A DNA stretch of 54,018 nt, taken from positions 1-54,018 of the forward strand of contig NZ_RFSK01000042.1 in the NCBI RefSeq assembly GCF_009923995.1, given 5' to 3'. Every line of letters starts with the position of its first letter. Within the stretch, counting starts at the first letter, position 1. Below are positions 26,326 through 36,385 of this stretch, piece by piece. The stretch is from Janthinobacterium sp. GTDB lineage: Bacteria; Pseudomonadota; Gammaproteobacteria; Burkholderiales; Burkholderiaceae_D. The notes under the pieces were generated by a model that saw nothing but the letters and a program-made list of their open reading frames with translations, searched no databases and was not told where the DNA came from. The translations under genes and the position numbers were made by a program.

Positions 26326-27906
26326 CTAGGTGGCAAGCTGCAAGCTACCATCCAGGCGACGGGCCAGGCCCAGCGGATTGTCCGCCTGCAAGGCGGCCGG
26401 CAGCAGCGCGTCCGGCATGTCCTGGTAGCTGACGGGGCGCAGGAAGCGCGCGATGGCGCAGCTGCCCACCGAGGTGCTGCGGCTGTCCGAGGTCGACGGG
26501 AACGGCCCTCCATGCACCATGGCGTGCCCCACTTCCACGCCCGTGCCGAAGCCGTTGACGAGGATGCGTCCCACGCGCCGCTCCAGCGCCGGCAGCAGCG
26601 CCGCCGCGGCTGCATGGTCGCCCCCGTCGATATGCAGGGCCGCCGTCAGCTGCCCTTCCAGCGCTTCGACGATGGCGTGCATGGTGGCCAGGTCGGGACA
26701 GCGCACGAGCAGCGCCGCCGCGCCAAAGACCTCTTCCCGCAGGGCCGGATCGCGTTGAAACGCTTCGGCCGTGGTGGAAAACAGGGCCGCCTGGCATTGG
26801 CAGGCGCCGCCTGCCTGGCCGCGCGCCTCGACGCGCACGTCTGCATGCCCCGCCAGGGCCGCCACGGACACCGCATAGCTGCCGTGGATGCCGGGCGTGA
26901 GCATGGTGGCGGCCGGCGCGTCGGACAGGGCGGCCACGGCGGCGCCGAGGAAGCGCTCCAGGTCCGGCCCGTCGACAGCCAGGATGAGGCCGGGATTGGT
27001 GCAGAACTGGCCCGCGCCCAGGGTCAGGGCCGTGGCGAAGGCCTTGCCGATGGCCTCGGCACGGGCCGCCAGCGCATGCGGGAACAGCAGCACCGGGTTG
27101 ATGCTGCTCATTTCCGCATACACGGGGATCGGTTCCTGCCGCGCCGCCGCCAGCCGCATCAGGGCCGTGCCGCCGCTGCGCGAACCCGTGAAGCCCACGG
27201 CCTTGATGCGATGATCGCTGACCAGGCCCTGCCCTACCTGGCGGCCGCTGTCGAACAGCAGCGAGAACGTACCTTCCGGCAAGCCGCAGTCGAACACGGC
27301 CTGCTGGAGCGCCCGGCCCACCAGGGCCGACGTGCCCGGGTGCGCGGAATGGGCCTTGACGATGACGGGACAGCCGGCCGCCAGCGCCGACGCCGTATCG
27401 CCGCCGGCGACGGAAAACGCGAGCGGGAAGTTGCTGGCGCCAAACACGGCGACGGGGCCGAGCGGGATCTGGCGCATGCGCAAGTCCACGCGCGGCAGCG
27501 GCTGGCGCACCGGCTGGGCCGGGTCGATGCGCAGGTCCAGAAAATCGCCGGCGCGCACGACGGCCGCGAACAGGCGCAGCTGGCCCACCGTGCGGCCCCG
27601 TTCGCCTTCCAGGCGGGCGCGCGGCAGGCCGCTTTCCGCCATGCAGCGCTCGATCAGCGCATCGCCGATGGCCAGGATATTGGCGGCGATCTGTTCCAGG
27701 AAAGCGGCCCGCTCTTCCAGCGTGGTGTCCCGGTAGGCGTCGAAGCCTTGCCACGCCAGCGCGCACGCCTGCTCCAGCTGCTCCAGCGTGGCACCGCCAA
27801 AAGCGGGGGCCAGGATGGCGCCCGTGGCGGGATTGGTGGCGTGGATGGCGCCGTTGGTCCCGGCAACCTGGCGGGCGCCGATGAGTAAATCAGTCGAAAC
27901 AGACAT
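26326..27906 (-). CDS. NADP-dependent aldehyde dehydrogenase, 2,5-dioxovalerate (ketoglutarate semialdehyde) dehydrogenase type
   Basis: This 526-aa aldehyde dehydrogenase matches the length of the KGSADH class, longer than the common 480-500 aa enzymes. Catalytic Cys302 sits in [10 protein letters not shown] and general-base Glu265 in [10 protein letters not shown]; the cofactor motif GFTGSRSGG is at 238-246. Known family members oxidise alpha-ketoglutarate semialdehyde to 2-oxoglutarate in sugar-acid, hydroxyproline and related pathways. It is the last gene of the 17-gene minus-strand cluster, 33 bp after the lactonase gene. No sugar-acid dehydratase is present, so the actual aldehyde is uncertain. 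Confidence 0.9.
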   Translation of the reverse strand: MSVSTDLLIGARQVAGTNGAIHATNPATGAILAPAFGGATLEQLEQACALAWQGFDAYRDTTLEERAAFLEQIAANILAIGDALIERCMAESGLPRARLEGERGRTVGQLRLFAAVVRAGDFLDLRIDPAQPVRQPLPRVDLRMRQIPLGPVAVFGASNFPLAFSVAGGDTASALAAGCPVIVKAHSAHPGTSALVGRALQQAVFDCGLPEGTFSLLFDSGRQVGQGLVSDHRIKAVGFTGSRSGGTALMRLAAARQEPIPVYAEMSSINPVLLFPHALAARAEAIGKAFATALTLGAGQFCTNPGLILAVDGPDLERFLGAAVAALSDAPAATMLTPGIHGSYAVSVAALAGHADVRVEARGQAGGACQCQAALFSTTAEAFQRDPALREEVFGAAALLVRCPDLATMHAIVEALEGQLTAALHIDGGDHAAAAALLPALERRVGRILVNGFGTGVEVGHAMVHGGPFPSTSDSRSTSVGSCAIARFLRPVSYQDMPDALLPAALQADNPLGLARRLDGSLQLAT

Positions 27907-27939
27907 ATTTTCTTTCAGTGAAATAAAATCGAAAGGCTC

Positions 27940-29064
27940 TCAGGGCATGAAACTGAGGTTGACGGGCGTGGCCACGGCCACCGAAATGCCGGCGTCCGAC
28001 AGCCTGCCGCTGGCCGTATCGACGCCGAAGACGTGCACGCCGCCGCTGCGCTGGTTGGCCACCAGCAGCCATCTGCCCGATGCGTGCAGGGCGAAGCTCC
28101 ACGGCGTCTCGCCGCCCGAGCCGATGCGCTGCAGCAGGGCCAGCTGGCCCGAGGCCGCATCGACGCCATACACGAGCAGCGCGTGCTCGCCCCGGTTGGC
28201 GACGTACAGGAAGCGGCCGTCGGCCGAGCGCGCGATTTCCGCGCCGCTCTTCGTGCCGGTGAACCCGGCGCTGCTGATGGCCACCGTCTGCAGCAGCGAC
28301 AAGCGCCCCCCGTCCGCGTCCCAGCCCAGCGCCATGACGTCGGCGCTCAATTCATTGAGCAGGTAGACGAAGCGCCCGTCCGCGCCAGCCACCAGGTGGC
28401 GCGGGCCGCTGCCGGGCGGCGCGCTGAAGCCCTGCCCCGGCGACAGCACCCGCGTGGCGGCGTCGTAGCCATACACGAAGACGCGGTCGGCGCCCAGGTC
28501 CGGCACCAGCAGGTGGTGGCCGCCGGGGGCGATGGCGCTGGCATGCGCGTGCGCGCTGGCCTGGCGACGGTGCGGGCCGGAACCGTGGCCTTGCAAGGTG
28601 GACACCAGCGGCCCCAGGCTGCCATCCGGCAGCACGGCGATGCTGGCTGTGGAGCCGCCGGCGAAATTGGCGGCGAACAGGGTGTGCGACGGCACGTCCA
28701 GCCACAGGTGGGTGGCGCCGTTACCGCCCGTGGGCGCCTCGTTCAGCTTGCGCAAGGCGCCGCTGGCGCGCTCCACGGCAAAGGCGCTGACCGTGCCTTC
28801 CTTGCCGCTGTCGTCATCGACGACGTAGAGGATGGGCAGTTGCGGGTGCGCCAAGGTCCAGGTGGGCCGCAAGCCCCCGGCCACGGGGCCGATCAGGTCC
28901 AGCTGGCCGCTGGCGGGGTCGAAGCGCAGCGCCTGGATCTGCCGGCCCTGCGAGCCGACGTACACGAGTTCGGCGTGCGCGGCGGGCAGCATCAGCAAGA
29001 GCAGCAGCAGGGCCAGGGCACGCGCGCAGCGGGCCAGCAATCGATAGCAACAAGGCAAGATCAT
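27940..29064 (-). CDS. exported lactonase-family seven-bladed beta-propeller
   Basis: This 374-aa protein has a signal peptide (about residues 1-31, ending AAHA) and a lactonase/6-phosphogluconolactonase-type propeller with repeats such as LVYVGSQGRQIQALRFDPASGQ (quoted in part), RHLVAGADGRFVYLLNE and WSFALHASGRWLLVANQ. Periplasmic location means it does not act on a sugar phosphate in the oxidative pentose pathway; it may open a lactone arising from an imported substrate or be only a binding propeller. GGAG lies 8 bp before the start. It is 13 bp downstream of the MCP gene. Confidence 0.87.
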   Translation of the reverse strand: MILPCCYRLLARCARALALLLLLLMLPAAHAELVYVGSQGRQIQALRFDPASGQLDLIGPVAGGLRPTWTLAHPQLPILYVVDDDSGKEGTVSAFAVERASGALRKLNEAPTGGNGATHLWLDVPSHTLFAANFAGGSTASIAVLPDGSLGPLVSTLQGHGSGPHRRQASAHAHASAIAPGGHHLLVPDLGADRVFVYGYDAATRVLSPGQGFSAPPGSGPRHLVAGADGRFVYLLNELSADVMALGWDADGGRLSLLQTVAISSAGFTGTKSGAEIARSADGRFLYVANRGEHALLVYGVDAASGQLALLQRIGSGGETPWSFALHASGRWLLVANQRSGGVHVFGVDTASGRLSDAGISVAVATPVNLSFMP

Positions 29065-29077
29065 GAAAGCTCCAGTA

Positions 29078-30670
29078 TTAAAAGGGAATGAGCAAGGAAT
29101 GCCCGGCTGCGTGGCTGGCCGGCGACGCCTGGCGGAAGACGGCCACGGCCTGCACCAGCTGCGCCGCCTGCCGCTTCAATTCTGCAGCGGCGGACGCGCT
29201 TTCTTCCACCAGCGCGGCGTTTTGCTGCGTCGTGCGGTCCATCTGCGCCACCGCCTGCCCTACTTCGCCCACGCTGCCGGCCTGCTGCGCGCTGGCCGCG
29301 CTGATTTCGGCGACGATGTCCGCCACGCGGCGGATCGATTGCACGATTTCCTGCATGGTGGCGCCCGCCTCGCCCACCAGGGCCGCGCCCTCCCCCGCCT
29401 GCGCCACGCTGCCGCTGATGAGGATCTTGATGTCGCTGGCGGCCGCCGCGCTGCGCTGCGCCAGGCTGCGCACCTCGCCCGCGACGACGGCAAAGCCCCG
29501 TCCCTGCTCGCCCGCGCGCGCCGCTTCCACGGCCGCATTCAGCGCCAGGATGTAGGTCTGGAAGGCGATGCCGTCGATCACGGCGATGGCTTCGGCGATC
29601 TTGACGGAACTGCCCTGGATGCCGTGCATGGTCTGCACCACCTGCCCCACCAGCGCGCCGCCGCGCTCGGCCACGCTGGACGCGCCCTGCGCCATCTGCC
29701 GGGCCTGCTGCGCGTGGTCGGCGTTGTGGCGCACGGTGGCGCCCAGCTGTTCCATGCTCGCGGCCGTCTGCTGCAGCGCGCTGGCCTGCTGTTCCGTGCG
29801 CTCGCTGAGGGCCAGGCTGCCCTGCGCGATGCGCGCGCTGGCGCAGGCCACGGCCTGCGAATTGCCGCGCACCTCGCCCACCACGCGCCCCAGCGCCTGC
29901 TGCATGTCGCGCAGGGCCGCCAGCAGGGGAGAAAATTCATCGCGCGCGTCGTCCAGCACGGCCACCGTCAGGTCGCCGTCGCGCACGCGCTCGGCCACGG
30001 CGCGCGAGACGGCCACGCGGCGTCCCAGCACGCTGGCCACGTGCCAGGACAGCAAGCCCAGCCCGCCGATGGCGCCGGCGGCCAGCGTCAGCAGCACGAG
30101 CAGGGTGCGGCGCGCCTCGTCCACCACTTCGCCCAGTTCGCCCCGCAACGCGCCCTCTTGCGCCTTGACGGCGTCGCGCAGGGCCGCCAGCAATTGCGTG
30201 CGGGCCGGCACCGTCTTGTCGACCAAAAAGGCGAACGCCTCGGCCGCCTGTCCCTGTTCGATCAGCGCCACGTCCTGCGCGGCCACGGCCCAGAAGGTGT
30301 CGAGCAAGGGCGGCACCGTGGCGTAGCGCGCGCGATCCGCATCCGTCAACAGCGCGCGCTGGTAGTCGGCCATGGTCTGCGTCACCTGGCCGCGTTTTTC
30401 CGCGATGCCCGCCAGCGCGCGCTGCAATTCCGACGCATTGCGCGCCAGTACGGCGTGGCGCAACAGCAGCAGCACGCGCGTCACTTCCAGCTCCGTGGCC
30501 GAGACGCGCTGCAATTGCGGCACGCGCACGCTGGCCGTGCGCTGCGCCACGGCCGTCACGTGGTTCAGGGTCAGCCAGGCAAACAGGGCCACGCCGGCGA
30601 AGGCCAGCGACAGGACGCCGGCCACTAGGTGCAGGCGCCGGGCGATGCCCGGCGAATTAAAGAGTGTCAT
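29078..30670 (-). CDS. methyl-accepting chemotaxis protein
   Basis: This 530-aa receptor has transmembrane helices at about 11-33 and 188-209, a roughly 150-residue helical periplasmic sensor of four-helix-bundle type, HAMP (210-265) and a signalling hairpin with the tip [20 protein letters not shown] at 381-400. In the usually invariant QTNILALNAA segment the Asn is replaced by Tyr at 373. It likely guides the cell to the compound handled by this locus, because it is embedded one base after the MFS transporter gene and just before the lactonase gene. Confidence 0.93.
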   Translation of the reverse strand: MTLFNSPGIARRLHLVAGVLSLAFAGVALFAWLTLNHVTAVAQRTASVRVPQLQRVSATELEVTRVLLLLRHAVLARNASELQRALAGIAEKRGQVTQTMADYQRALLTDADRARYATVPPLLDTFWAVAAQDVALIEQGQAAEAFAFLVDKTVPARTQLLAALRDAVKAQEGALRGELGEVVDEARRTLLVLLTLAAGAIGGLGLLSWHVASVLGRRVAVSRAVAERVRDGDLTVAVLDDARDEFSPLLAALRDMQQALGRVVGEVRGNSQAVACASARIAQGSLALSERTEQQASALQQTAASMEQLGATVRHNADHAQQARQMAQGASSVAERGGALVGQVVQTMHGIQGSSVKIAEAIAVIDGIAFQTYILALNAAVEAARAGEQGRGFAVVAGEVRSLAQRSAAAASDIKILISGSVAQAGEGAALVGEAGATMQEIVQSIRRVADIVAEISAASAQQAGSVGEVGQAVAQMDRTTQQNAALVEESASAAAELKRQAAQLVQAVAVFRQASPASHAAGHSLLIPF

Positions 30671-30671
30671 G

Positions 30672-31997
30672 TCAGTGGGTTCCGGGTAAAGGCATGGCTG
30701 GCGCCGCCGCTTCGGGCGCCAGGTCGTTGGCGCGGGGCGCCCATTTGCGCCGCATCAGCACCACGGTGCTGGTCGCCCCCGTCAGCAGGAAGCCGAAGAT
30801 GGCCAGCATGGGCAGCTCGTAGCTGCCGCCCAGGTGCAGCAGCCAGCCCGACAGGCTGGCCGAGACGCCGCCCGCCAGGCTGGTCGCCACCTGCTGCAAG
30901 CCCGTGTTCAGGCCCACGGCCTGCGTGGGGATCAGGGTCAGCTTGCACAGGGCCAGGTTGTTCGCCGTGGCCAGCCCCAGCAGGGACAGCGACAGCACGT
31001 TCCAGAACAGCGCCAGCGGCAGGCTGGGCGCATACGCCCCCAGCAGCACGGTGGTGCCGCCGATGAAGCCGGCGACGACGAAGCACTTGCGCACCAGCAC
31101 GGCATCGTGCCCGCGCGCGATGATGCGGTCGGCCGCCCAGCCGGCGACGGCGGCGGTGAGCGCGATGCCGGCAAAGCTGAAGAAGGTGTACAGGCCCGAC
31201 TGTTTCATGGACAGGCCCCGCTGCTCCACCAGGTAGGCGGGCATCCAGCTCATGCAATAGAAGGTGAAATAGCCATAGCAGAAGTTGTTGATCAGGCCGC
31301 CCCACACGACGGGACTGGCCAGCAGGTTCGACAGCGGCACGGAAGCGGCGCGTCGGCCCGCCGCGGCCAGCTGCCCCGGCGTGGGGAAATCGTCGCGCAC
31401 GAGGCGCAGCCAGGGCGCCAGCCACAGCAGTCCAGCCAGCCCCGTGACGATGAACATCCATTGCCAGGAATACGTGACGATCATCCACGCCGCCAGCGGC
31501 GCGCCCAGCGCCGGGCCCATCTTGCCGCCGATGGAAAAGATGCCCAGCGCCGTGCCCTTGTTCGTTTCATCGAAGTTGTTGGCCAGGTAGCGGTAGGTGG
31601 CGGGCACCACCACCGCTTCCGTCACGCCGATCAGCAGGCGCATGAGGATCAGCGCCGACAGGGTCGTCACCAGCCCCGTGGCGGCGGCGGCCAGGCACCA
31701 CAGCACGAAGCAGATGGCGTACGGCCGCTTGACGCCATAGCGATCCACCATCCAGCCCATGGGCAGCTGCACCAGGCCGTAGGACCAGAAGAAGGCCGAG
31801 GCGAGCCAGCCCCGCTCCACGTTCGTCAGCGCGAACTCGCGCACGAAGCCGGGGTCCGCCAGCGCCGACGACAGGCTGGTGCGGTCGACAAAGGCGATCA
31901 TCAGCCCCAGTGCCAGCAATGCCAGGATGGCCCAGGGGTTTTCCGCCGCCCGCGCCGCCTGGCCGCGCGCCGCGCCCGCCCGCTTCTCCGCTGGCAC
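30672..31997 (-). CDS. MFS transporter, anion:cation symporter (ACS) family, copy 2
   Basis: This 441-aa, 12-helix importer has the ACS signature near TM1-TM2 ([35 protein letters not shown]). ACS members take up organic anions such as hexuronates, glucarate, galactonate and aromatic carboxylates (phthalate, 4-hydroxyphenylacetate). It is very similar along its whole length to the transporter at 45073-46398, also 441 aa. The differences should define a second substrate or a product. It is tightly packed between the TolB-like and MCP genes. Confidence 0.92.
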   Translation of the reverse strand: MPAEKRAGAARGQAARAAENPWAILALLALGLMIAFVDRTSLSSALADPGFVREFALTNVERGWLASAFFWSYGLVQLPMGWMVDRYGVKRPYAICFVLWCLAAAATGLVTTLSALILMRLLIGVTEAVVVPATYRYLANNFDETNKGTALGIFSIGGKMGPALGAPLAAWMIVTYSWQWMFIVTGLAGLLWLAPWLRLVRDDFPTPGQLAAAGRRAASVPLSNLLASPVVWGGLINNFCYGYFTFYCMSWMPAYLVEQRGLSMKQSGLYTFFSFAGIALTAAVAGWAADRIIARGHDAVLVRKCFVVAGFIGGTTVLLGAYAPSLPLALFWNVLSLSLLGLATANNLALCKLTLIPTQAVGLNTGLQQVATSLAGGVSASLSGWLLHLGGSYELPMLAIFGFLLTGATSTVVLMRRKWAPRANDLAPEAAAPAMPLPGTH

Positions 31998-32000
31998 GGC

Positions 32001-33890
32001 TCAGCCCTGCGGCAGGTACAGCGGCATGGAGTCTTCCCACTTGCTGTCCGTCAGGATGCGCTTGTCGCTGCCGTCCGCGTTCATCACGTAGATCTGGCCG
32101 TACTGCTGGAACGTCTGCTCGTACAAGGCCGCCTCGTCGCGGAAGCCGTGCTGCGAGCCGCTCCACAAAATGCGGCCGTCGGCGCTCCACACGGCATGGC
32201 CGTCGCTCGACTCGTGGTCGGTGCAGCGGTACAGGCCCGTGCCGTCCGGGCGGATGGTGTAGACGTCGTAGTTGCCCGTGTCGTCGCGGCGCGTGAACAC
32301 GATGCGCTGGCCGTCCGGCGACCAGCCCGGCATGTTGTCGAGCGCCGTCGTCAGCACGCGCGACTTGCGCGTGGCCAGGTCCAGCACGCGGATGCCCTTT
32401 TCCTGCGCGCTGAAGACGCGGTAGGCCAGCGCCTTGCCATCGGCCGAATAGCTGGGGAAGCCCGAGTGCAGGCTGCCGTCCGTCAATTGCTCGGCGCCCG
32501 TGCCGTCGCGGCGCACGCGCCACAGGGCCGCCGTCATGGTGCTGCGCTCGGCGAACCAGTAGCCGAGGCCGAAGGCGATCCACTCGCCATCGGGCGACCA
32601 GCACGGCTGGAAGGCGCCGGCCAGGCCCATGCGCACCTTCGCCTCGTTCAAGCCATTGCCCTGCGACTCGAAGACCTTGCGCTTCTCGCTGCCGTCCGGA
32701 CGCATGACGTAAATGGAACTGTTGCCCAGCTGCTTGTCCGTAAACACCACCCAGCCGTCGCGCGACATGAGCGGATACACGTCGACATGGCGGTAATCCC
32801 AGTCCTTGTCCCAGCTGAACAGGGGTTTGAGCAGCGGGCGCACGGGCTTGAAGGCCACTTTTTCGTAGATGACGGACTGGCCGTCGGCCGTCCAGCTGGG
32901 CGAACGGATGAAGGCCTGCTTCACGGGCGCGCGCTGCGAGGTGTACGCCAGGCCCTCGTTCGGCCCGTACTTGATCAGGTAGGCGATCTCGCCATCGCCC
33001 AGGTACTGCGGCTGCAGCTTCAGGTCGGTGCCCGTCGTGTGTTCCTGGCGCGCGCCGCTGGCCACGTCGACGGACACGATCTGCGAATACGCCTTGCCGA
33101 TGTAGTTCGGCCGCCGCGCGCCCCAGGTCGCTTCCACCGTCATTTCATAGAAGACGATGCGCTTGCCGTCCGGCGACCATTTCGGCGAACCGAGGCAATA
33201 GCCGGGACGCGTGGCCACCCGGCGGAAGCCGCTGCCGTCGGGACGGATGATATAGATGCTCAGTTCCTGCGTATGCTCCCAGCCGTGGCCCTGGTCGTGG
33301 CCCGTCCATTCCGTGTCGCGGTCGCTGGAAAAGGCGAGCCACTGGCCGTCCGCCGACCAGGCCGGGCGGAAATAGCAGTCGGGCTTGCCCGCCTTGCCCT
33401 GCACCGCGCCGATGCCCGTCAGCTGGCGCAGCTGGCCCGTCGCCATGTCCTGCAGCCAGATATTCGCGCGGTAGCCATTGCGCGTGGACACGAAGGCCAG
33501 CGTGCGGCCGTCCGGCGACAGCACGGCCGCGTCATCGACGGAATCGCTGGCCACCACGGGCGTGATGGCGCTGCCGTCCGGACGCGCCCGGTAGACGTCG
33601 GACTGGCCGTCGCCGCGCCGCTCGGAGGTAAACAGCAGCCACTCGCCATTCGGCGACAGGCTGGCGTTGTATTCGAAGGCCGTGTCGCCCAGCAGCTTGC
33701 GCTCGTTCGTGCCGTCCAGCCTGGCGATAAACAGCTGGGAAACGGAGGGGGCGATGCGGTTCATCAGCATCACGCCCTTCTTTTTCACCGCTGCGCCGGC
33801 GGTGCCCTGTGCCCGGGCCAGGGCGGCAAACGGCAACTGGCTGGCCAGTGCGGCCGAGCCGAACAGGCGCAGGACTTTTCGACGATCCAT
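32001..33890 (-). CDS. Tat-exported TolB-like (PD40) beta-propeller protein
   Basis: This 629-aa protein begins MDRRKVLRLFGSAALASQ, a twin-arginine signal, with cleavage near ALARA. The rest is made of PD40/WD40-like blades: SPNGEWLLFTSERR, SPDGRTLAFVSTRNG, SADGQWLAFSSDRD, SPDGKRIVFYEM, SPDGEWIAFGLGYW and more, enough for one or two propellers. Such folds are found in TolB and in the N-domains of oligopeptidases, but no peptidase domain is attached. AAGGAG stands 6 bp before the ATG at 33890. Cofactor or partner unknown; it sits directly after the MMPL exporter gene. Confidence 0.85.
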   Translation of the reverse strand: MDRRKVLRLFGSAALASQLPFAALARAQGTAGAAVKKKGVMLMNRIAPSVSQLFIARLDGTNERKLLGDTAFEYNASLSPNGEWLLFTSERRGDGQSDVYRARPDGSAITPVVASDSVDDAAVLSPDGRTLAFVSTRNGYRANIWLQDMATGQLRQLTGIGAVQGKAGKPDCYFRPAWSADGQWLAFSSDRDTEWTGHDQGHGWEHTQELSIYIIRPDGSGFRRVATRPGYCLGSPKWSPDGKRIVFYEMTVEATWGARRPNYIGKAYSQIVSVDVASGARQEHTTGTDLKLQPQYLGDGEIAYLIKYGPNEGLAYTSQRAPVKQAFIRSPSWTADGQSVIYEKVAFKPVRPLLKPLFSWDKDWDYRHVDVYPLMSRDGWVVFTDKQLGNSSIYVMRPDGSEKRKVFESQGNGLNEAKVRMGLAGAFQPCWSPDGEWIAFGLGYWFAERSTMTAALWRVRRDGTGAEQLTDGSLHSGFPSYSADGKALAYRVFSAQEKGIRVLDLATRKSRVLTTALDNMPGWSPDGQRIVFTRRDDTGNYDVYTIRPDGTGLYRCTDHESSDGHAVWSADGRILWSGSQHGFRDEAALYEQTFQQYGQIYVMNADGSDKRILTDSKWEDSMPLYLPQG

Positions 33891-33940
33891 GAAGTGCTCC
33901 TTTATAGTAGTTGTTAAATTCACGGTATTGCTTAGGCGCA

Positions 33941-36385
33941 CTATTTTCGTGCCCCACTATACGTAGTTGCTGTGTGACAAACATCGTGCAGCGCATCATT
34001 ACGTGCCGGCACGGCAGCCTGCGGTTTGAGCAGGAAGCTGGCCAGCGCGGGCAGCAGCACGAGGGCCCCAACCATGTTGACGATGAACATGAAGGCCAGC
34101 AAGATGCCCATGTCGGCCTGGAACTTGATGGGCGAGAAGGCCCAGGTGGCCACGCCCAGGGCCAGGGTCACGCCCGTCAGCATCACGACCTTGCCCGTCA
34201 GCAGCAGCGCGCGGTGATACGCCTGCGCCAGCGGCAGACCCAGGCGCATCTGCGCCAGCATGATGCTCAGCACGTACAGCGCGTAGTCGACGCCGATGCC
34301 CACGCCCAGCGCCGTGACGGGCAAGGTGGCCACTTTCAGGCCGATGCCCAGCCACACCATCAAGGCTTCGGCCAGCACCGAGGTGAGCGCTAGGGGGATG
34401 ATGGCGCAGGCCACGGCGCGCCAGGAACGGAAGGTGAAATACGCCAGCGCCACGACGGCCGCATACACGAGCAGCAGCATTTCATGGTTGGCCTTTTCCA
34501 CCACGGCATTCGTCGCCGCCTCGAAGCCCGCATTGCCGGCCGCCAGCAGGAATTGCGCATCGGCGCTGTCGTTGTCCCTGGCGAAGGCCGCCACCTCCGC
34601 GCTGACGCGGCGCAGGGTGGCCGCCTTGTGGTCGCTCAGGTACACCTGCAGTTGCAGCAGGGAAAAGCCGGCATCGACCAGGCTGCGCGGCGCGCGCGAA
34701 CTGGCCGTGTTCAGCGCCGCCTGGTTCGGCTGCAGCTCGTACCAGCGCGGATTGCCTTCGTTCATGCCCACGGCCGTCTGGCGCGCCAGCGAAGCCAGCG
34801 ACTGCGTCGTTTCCACGCCCTCGACCTGGCGCAAGCGCCATTCCAGTTCGTCCACCTTCGCCAGCACGGCGTGCCGCATGGCGCCCTGCACGGGCGTGCG
34901 CACCATCACCACCAGCACATCGCTGCTGGTGCTGTAATGGCGCGTCAGGTAGGCGTTGTCGAGGTTATAGCGCGACTGCGGCCGCAGCTCGGGCGCGCCC
35001 GCGTCCAGGTCGCCAACCTGCAGTGCGCGGCTGGCATGCAAGCCATAGCCGCCCAGCAAGACTGCCGCCCCGATGGTGGCGATGGCCCAGCGCCGGCCCG
35101 TGAACTTGCACAGGAAAGTCCACAAGGTGCGGCCGCCAGCGTCCTGGCTGTCGGCCAGGGCGGCGCGGCGCGCGGCGCGGGGACTGACGCCCGTGTAGCT
35201 GAGCAGCACCGGCAGCAAAATCAGGTTGGTCAGCACCAGGATGGCCACGCCCAGGCTGGCCGTGATGGCCAGGCGGCGGATGGAATGGATGTCGAGCATC
35301 ATCAGCACGGCGAAGCCCACGGCGTCGCAGGCCAGCGCCGTGAAGCCGGCCATGAACAGGCGGCGGAAGGTAAAGCGCGCCGCCACCAGGCGCGGCATGC
35401 CGCGGCCGATGTCCTGCATGATGCCGTTCATCTTTTGCGCGCCGTGGCTCATGCCGATGGCAAACACGAGAAACGGCACCAGCACCGCGTACGGGTCCAG
35501 GGTAAAGCCCAGCAGCGGCAGCATGCCCAGCTGCCAAACGACGGCCACCAGCGAACAGGCCACCACCAGCAAGGTGCTGCGCAGGCAGCGCGTGTACCAG
35601 AACACGACCACCGTGACGATCAGCGCGGCCAGGGCGAAGAACAGCGCCACCTGGCGCAGGCCGTCCAGCAGGTCGCCCGCCACCTTGGCAAAGCCCGTGA
35701 TGTGCAGCGCCACATGCTGGCCCGCGTACCTGGCGCGCAGGCTTTCCAGCTGCCGCGACAGGGCCGCGTAATCGAGTTCATGGCCCGCCTCGTCGCGCTC
35801 GGCCAGCGGCACGATCAGCGCGCTGGACTGGAAATCGCGCGCCACCAGCTGCCCCACTTCGCCCGAGCGCTCGATATTCAGGCGCACGCGCTGCAAGGCG
35901 GCGGGCGAGCCGTCGTAGTCGTCGGGGATCACGGTGCCGCCTTCGTAGCCCCGTTCCGTCACGGCTGTCCAGCGCGTGGACGGCGTCCACAGCGACTTGA
36001 GCTGGCCGCGCACGACGCCATCGAGCAGGAAGACGTCGTCATTCACGTGGCGCAAGGTTTCCAGGTAGCCCGCGTCGAGGATGCCGCCGCTGCCCTGCTG
36101 CTCGACGACGATGCGCAGGCTGTTGGCCTGCGACACGAGTTTTTGCCGCTCGGCCTGGTAATTCTGCAGGTACGGGTGATTCATCGGCAGCATGCCGTCG
36201 AAACTGGCATTGGGCACGATGCGGGCCGCCTGCCAGCCCAGCAGCACGGTGATCAGCAGGCACAGCGCCAGCAGCCAGCGGCGGTGGCCGAAGACGAAGC
36301 GCTCCAGGCGGCTGCCGGACCGCGGGTCGAAGGGAGTATTGCGTTCGGCGTGCGTTGCTACGGTATCGGGATGCATGGCGTTCAT
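33941..36385 (-). CDS. MMPL/RND-superfamily transporter
   Basis: This 814-aa inner-membrane protein has two six-helix halves, each after a periplasmic loop: helix 1 (RWLLALCLLITVLLGWQA), loop to about 230, helices 2-6 (VALFFALAALIVTVVVFWY onward), then a second loop and helices 7-12. FAIGMSHGAQKM and VGIGVDYALYVLS are the conserved RND/SSD intramembrane motifs. Relatives (MmpL, HpnN) move lipids, hopanoids or other hydrophobic molecules across the envelope. The start overlaps the YCF48 gene by four bases. It belongs with the DUF1302-DUF1329-YCF48 genes. The direction of transport is not known. Confidence 0.9.
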   Translation of the reverse strand: MNAMHPDTVATHAERNTPFDPRSGSRLERFVFGHRRWLLALCLLITVLLGWQAARIVPNASFDGMLPMNHPYLQNYQAERQKLVSQANSLRIVVEQQGSGGILDAGYLETLRHVNDDVFLLDGVVRGQLKSLWTPSTRWTAVTERGYEGGTVIPDDYDGSPAALQRVRLNIERSGEVGQLVARDFQSSALIVPLAERDEAGHELDYAALSRQLESLRARYAGQHVALHITGFAKVAGDLLDGLRQVALFFALAALIVTVVVFWYTRCLRSTLLVVACSLVAVVWQLGMLPLLGFTLDPYAVLVPFLVFAIGMSHGAQKMNGIMQDIGRGMPRLVAARFTFRRLFMAGFTALACDAVGFAVLMMLDIHSIRRLAITASLGVAILVLTNLILLPVLLSYTGVSPRAARRAALADSQDAGGRTLWTFLCKFTGRRWAIATIGAAVLLGGYGLHASRALQVGDLDAGAPELRPQSRYNLDNAYLTRHYSTSSDVLVVMVRTPVQGAMRHAVLAKVDELEWRLRQVEGVETTQSLASLARQTAVGMNEGNPRWYELQPNQAALNTASSRAPRSLVDAGFSLLQLQVYLSDHKAATLRRVSAEVAAFARDNDSADAQFLLAAGNAGFEAATNAVVEKANHEMLLLVYAAVVALAYFTFRSWRAVACAIIPLALTSVLAEALMVWLGIGLKVATLPVTALGVGIGVDYALYVLSIMLAQMRLGLPLAQAYHRALLLTGKVVMLTGVTLALGVATWAFSPIKFQADMGILLAFMFIVNMVGALVLLPALASFLLKPQAAVPARNDALHDVCHTATTYSGARK

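Noticed and set aside
30834..33917. 1027-aa plus-strand open frame opposite the second MFS and the TolB-like gene
   Set aside because: Same compositional signature of an antisense shadow; the minus-strand proteins have clear motifs, signal peptide and ribosome site.
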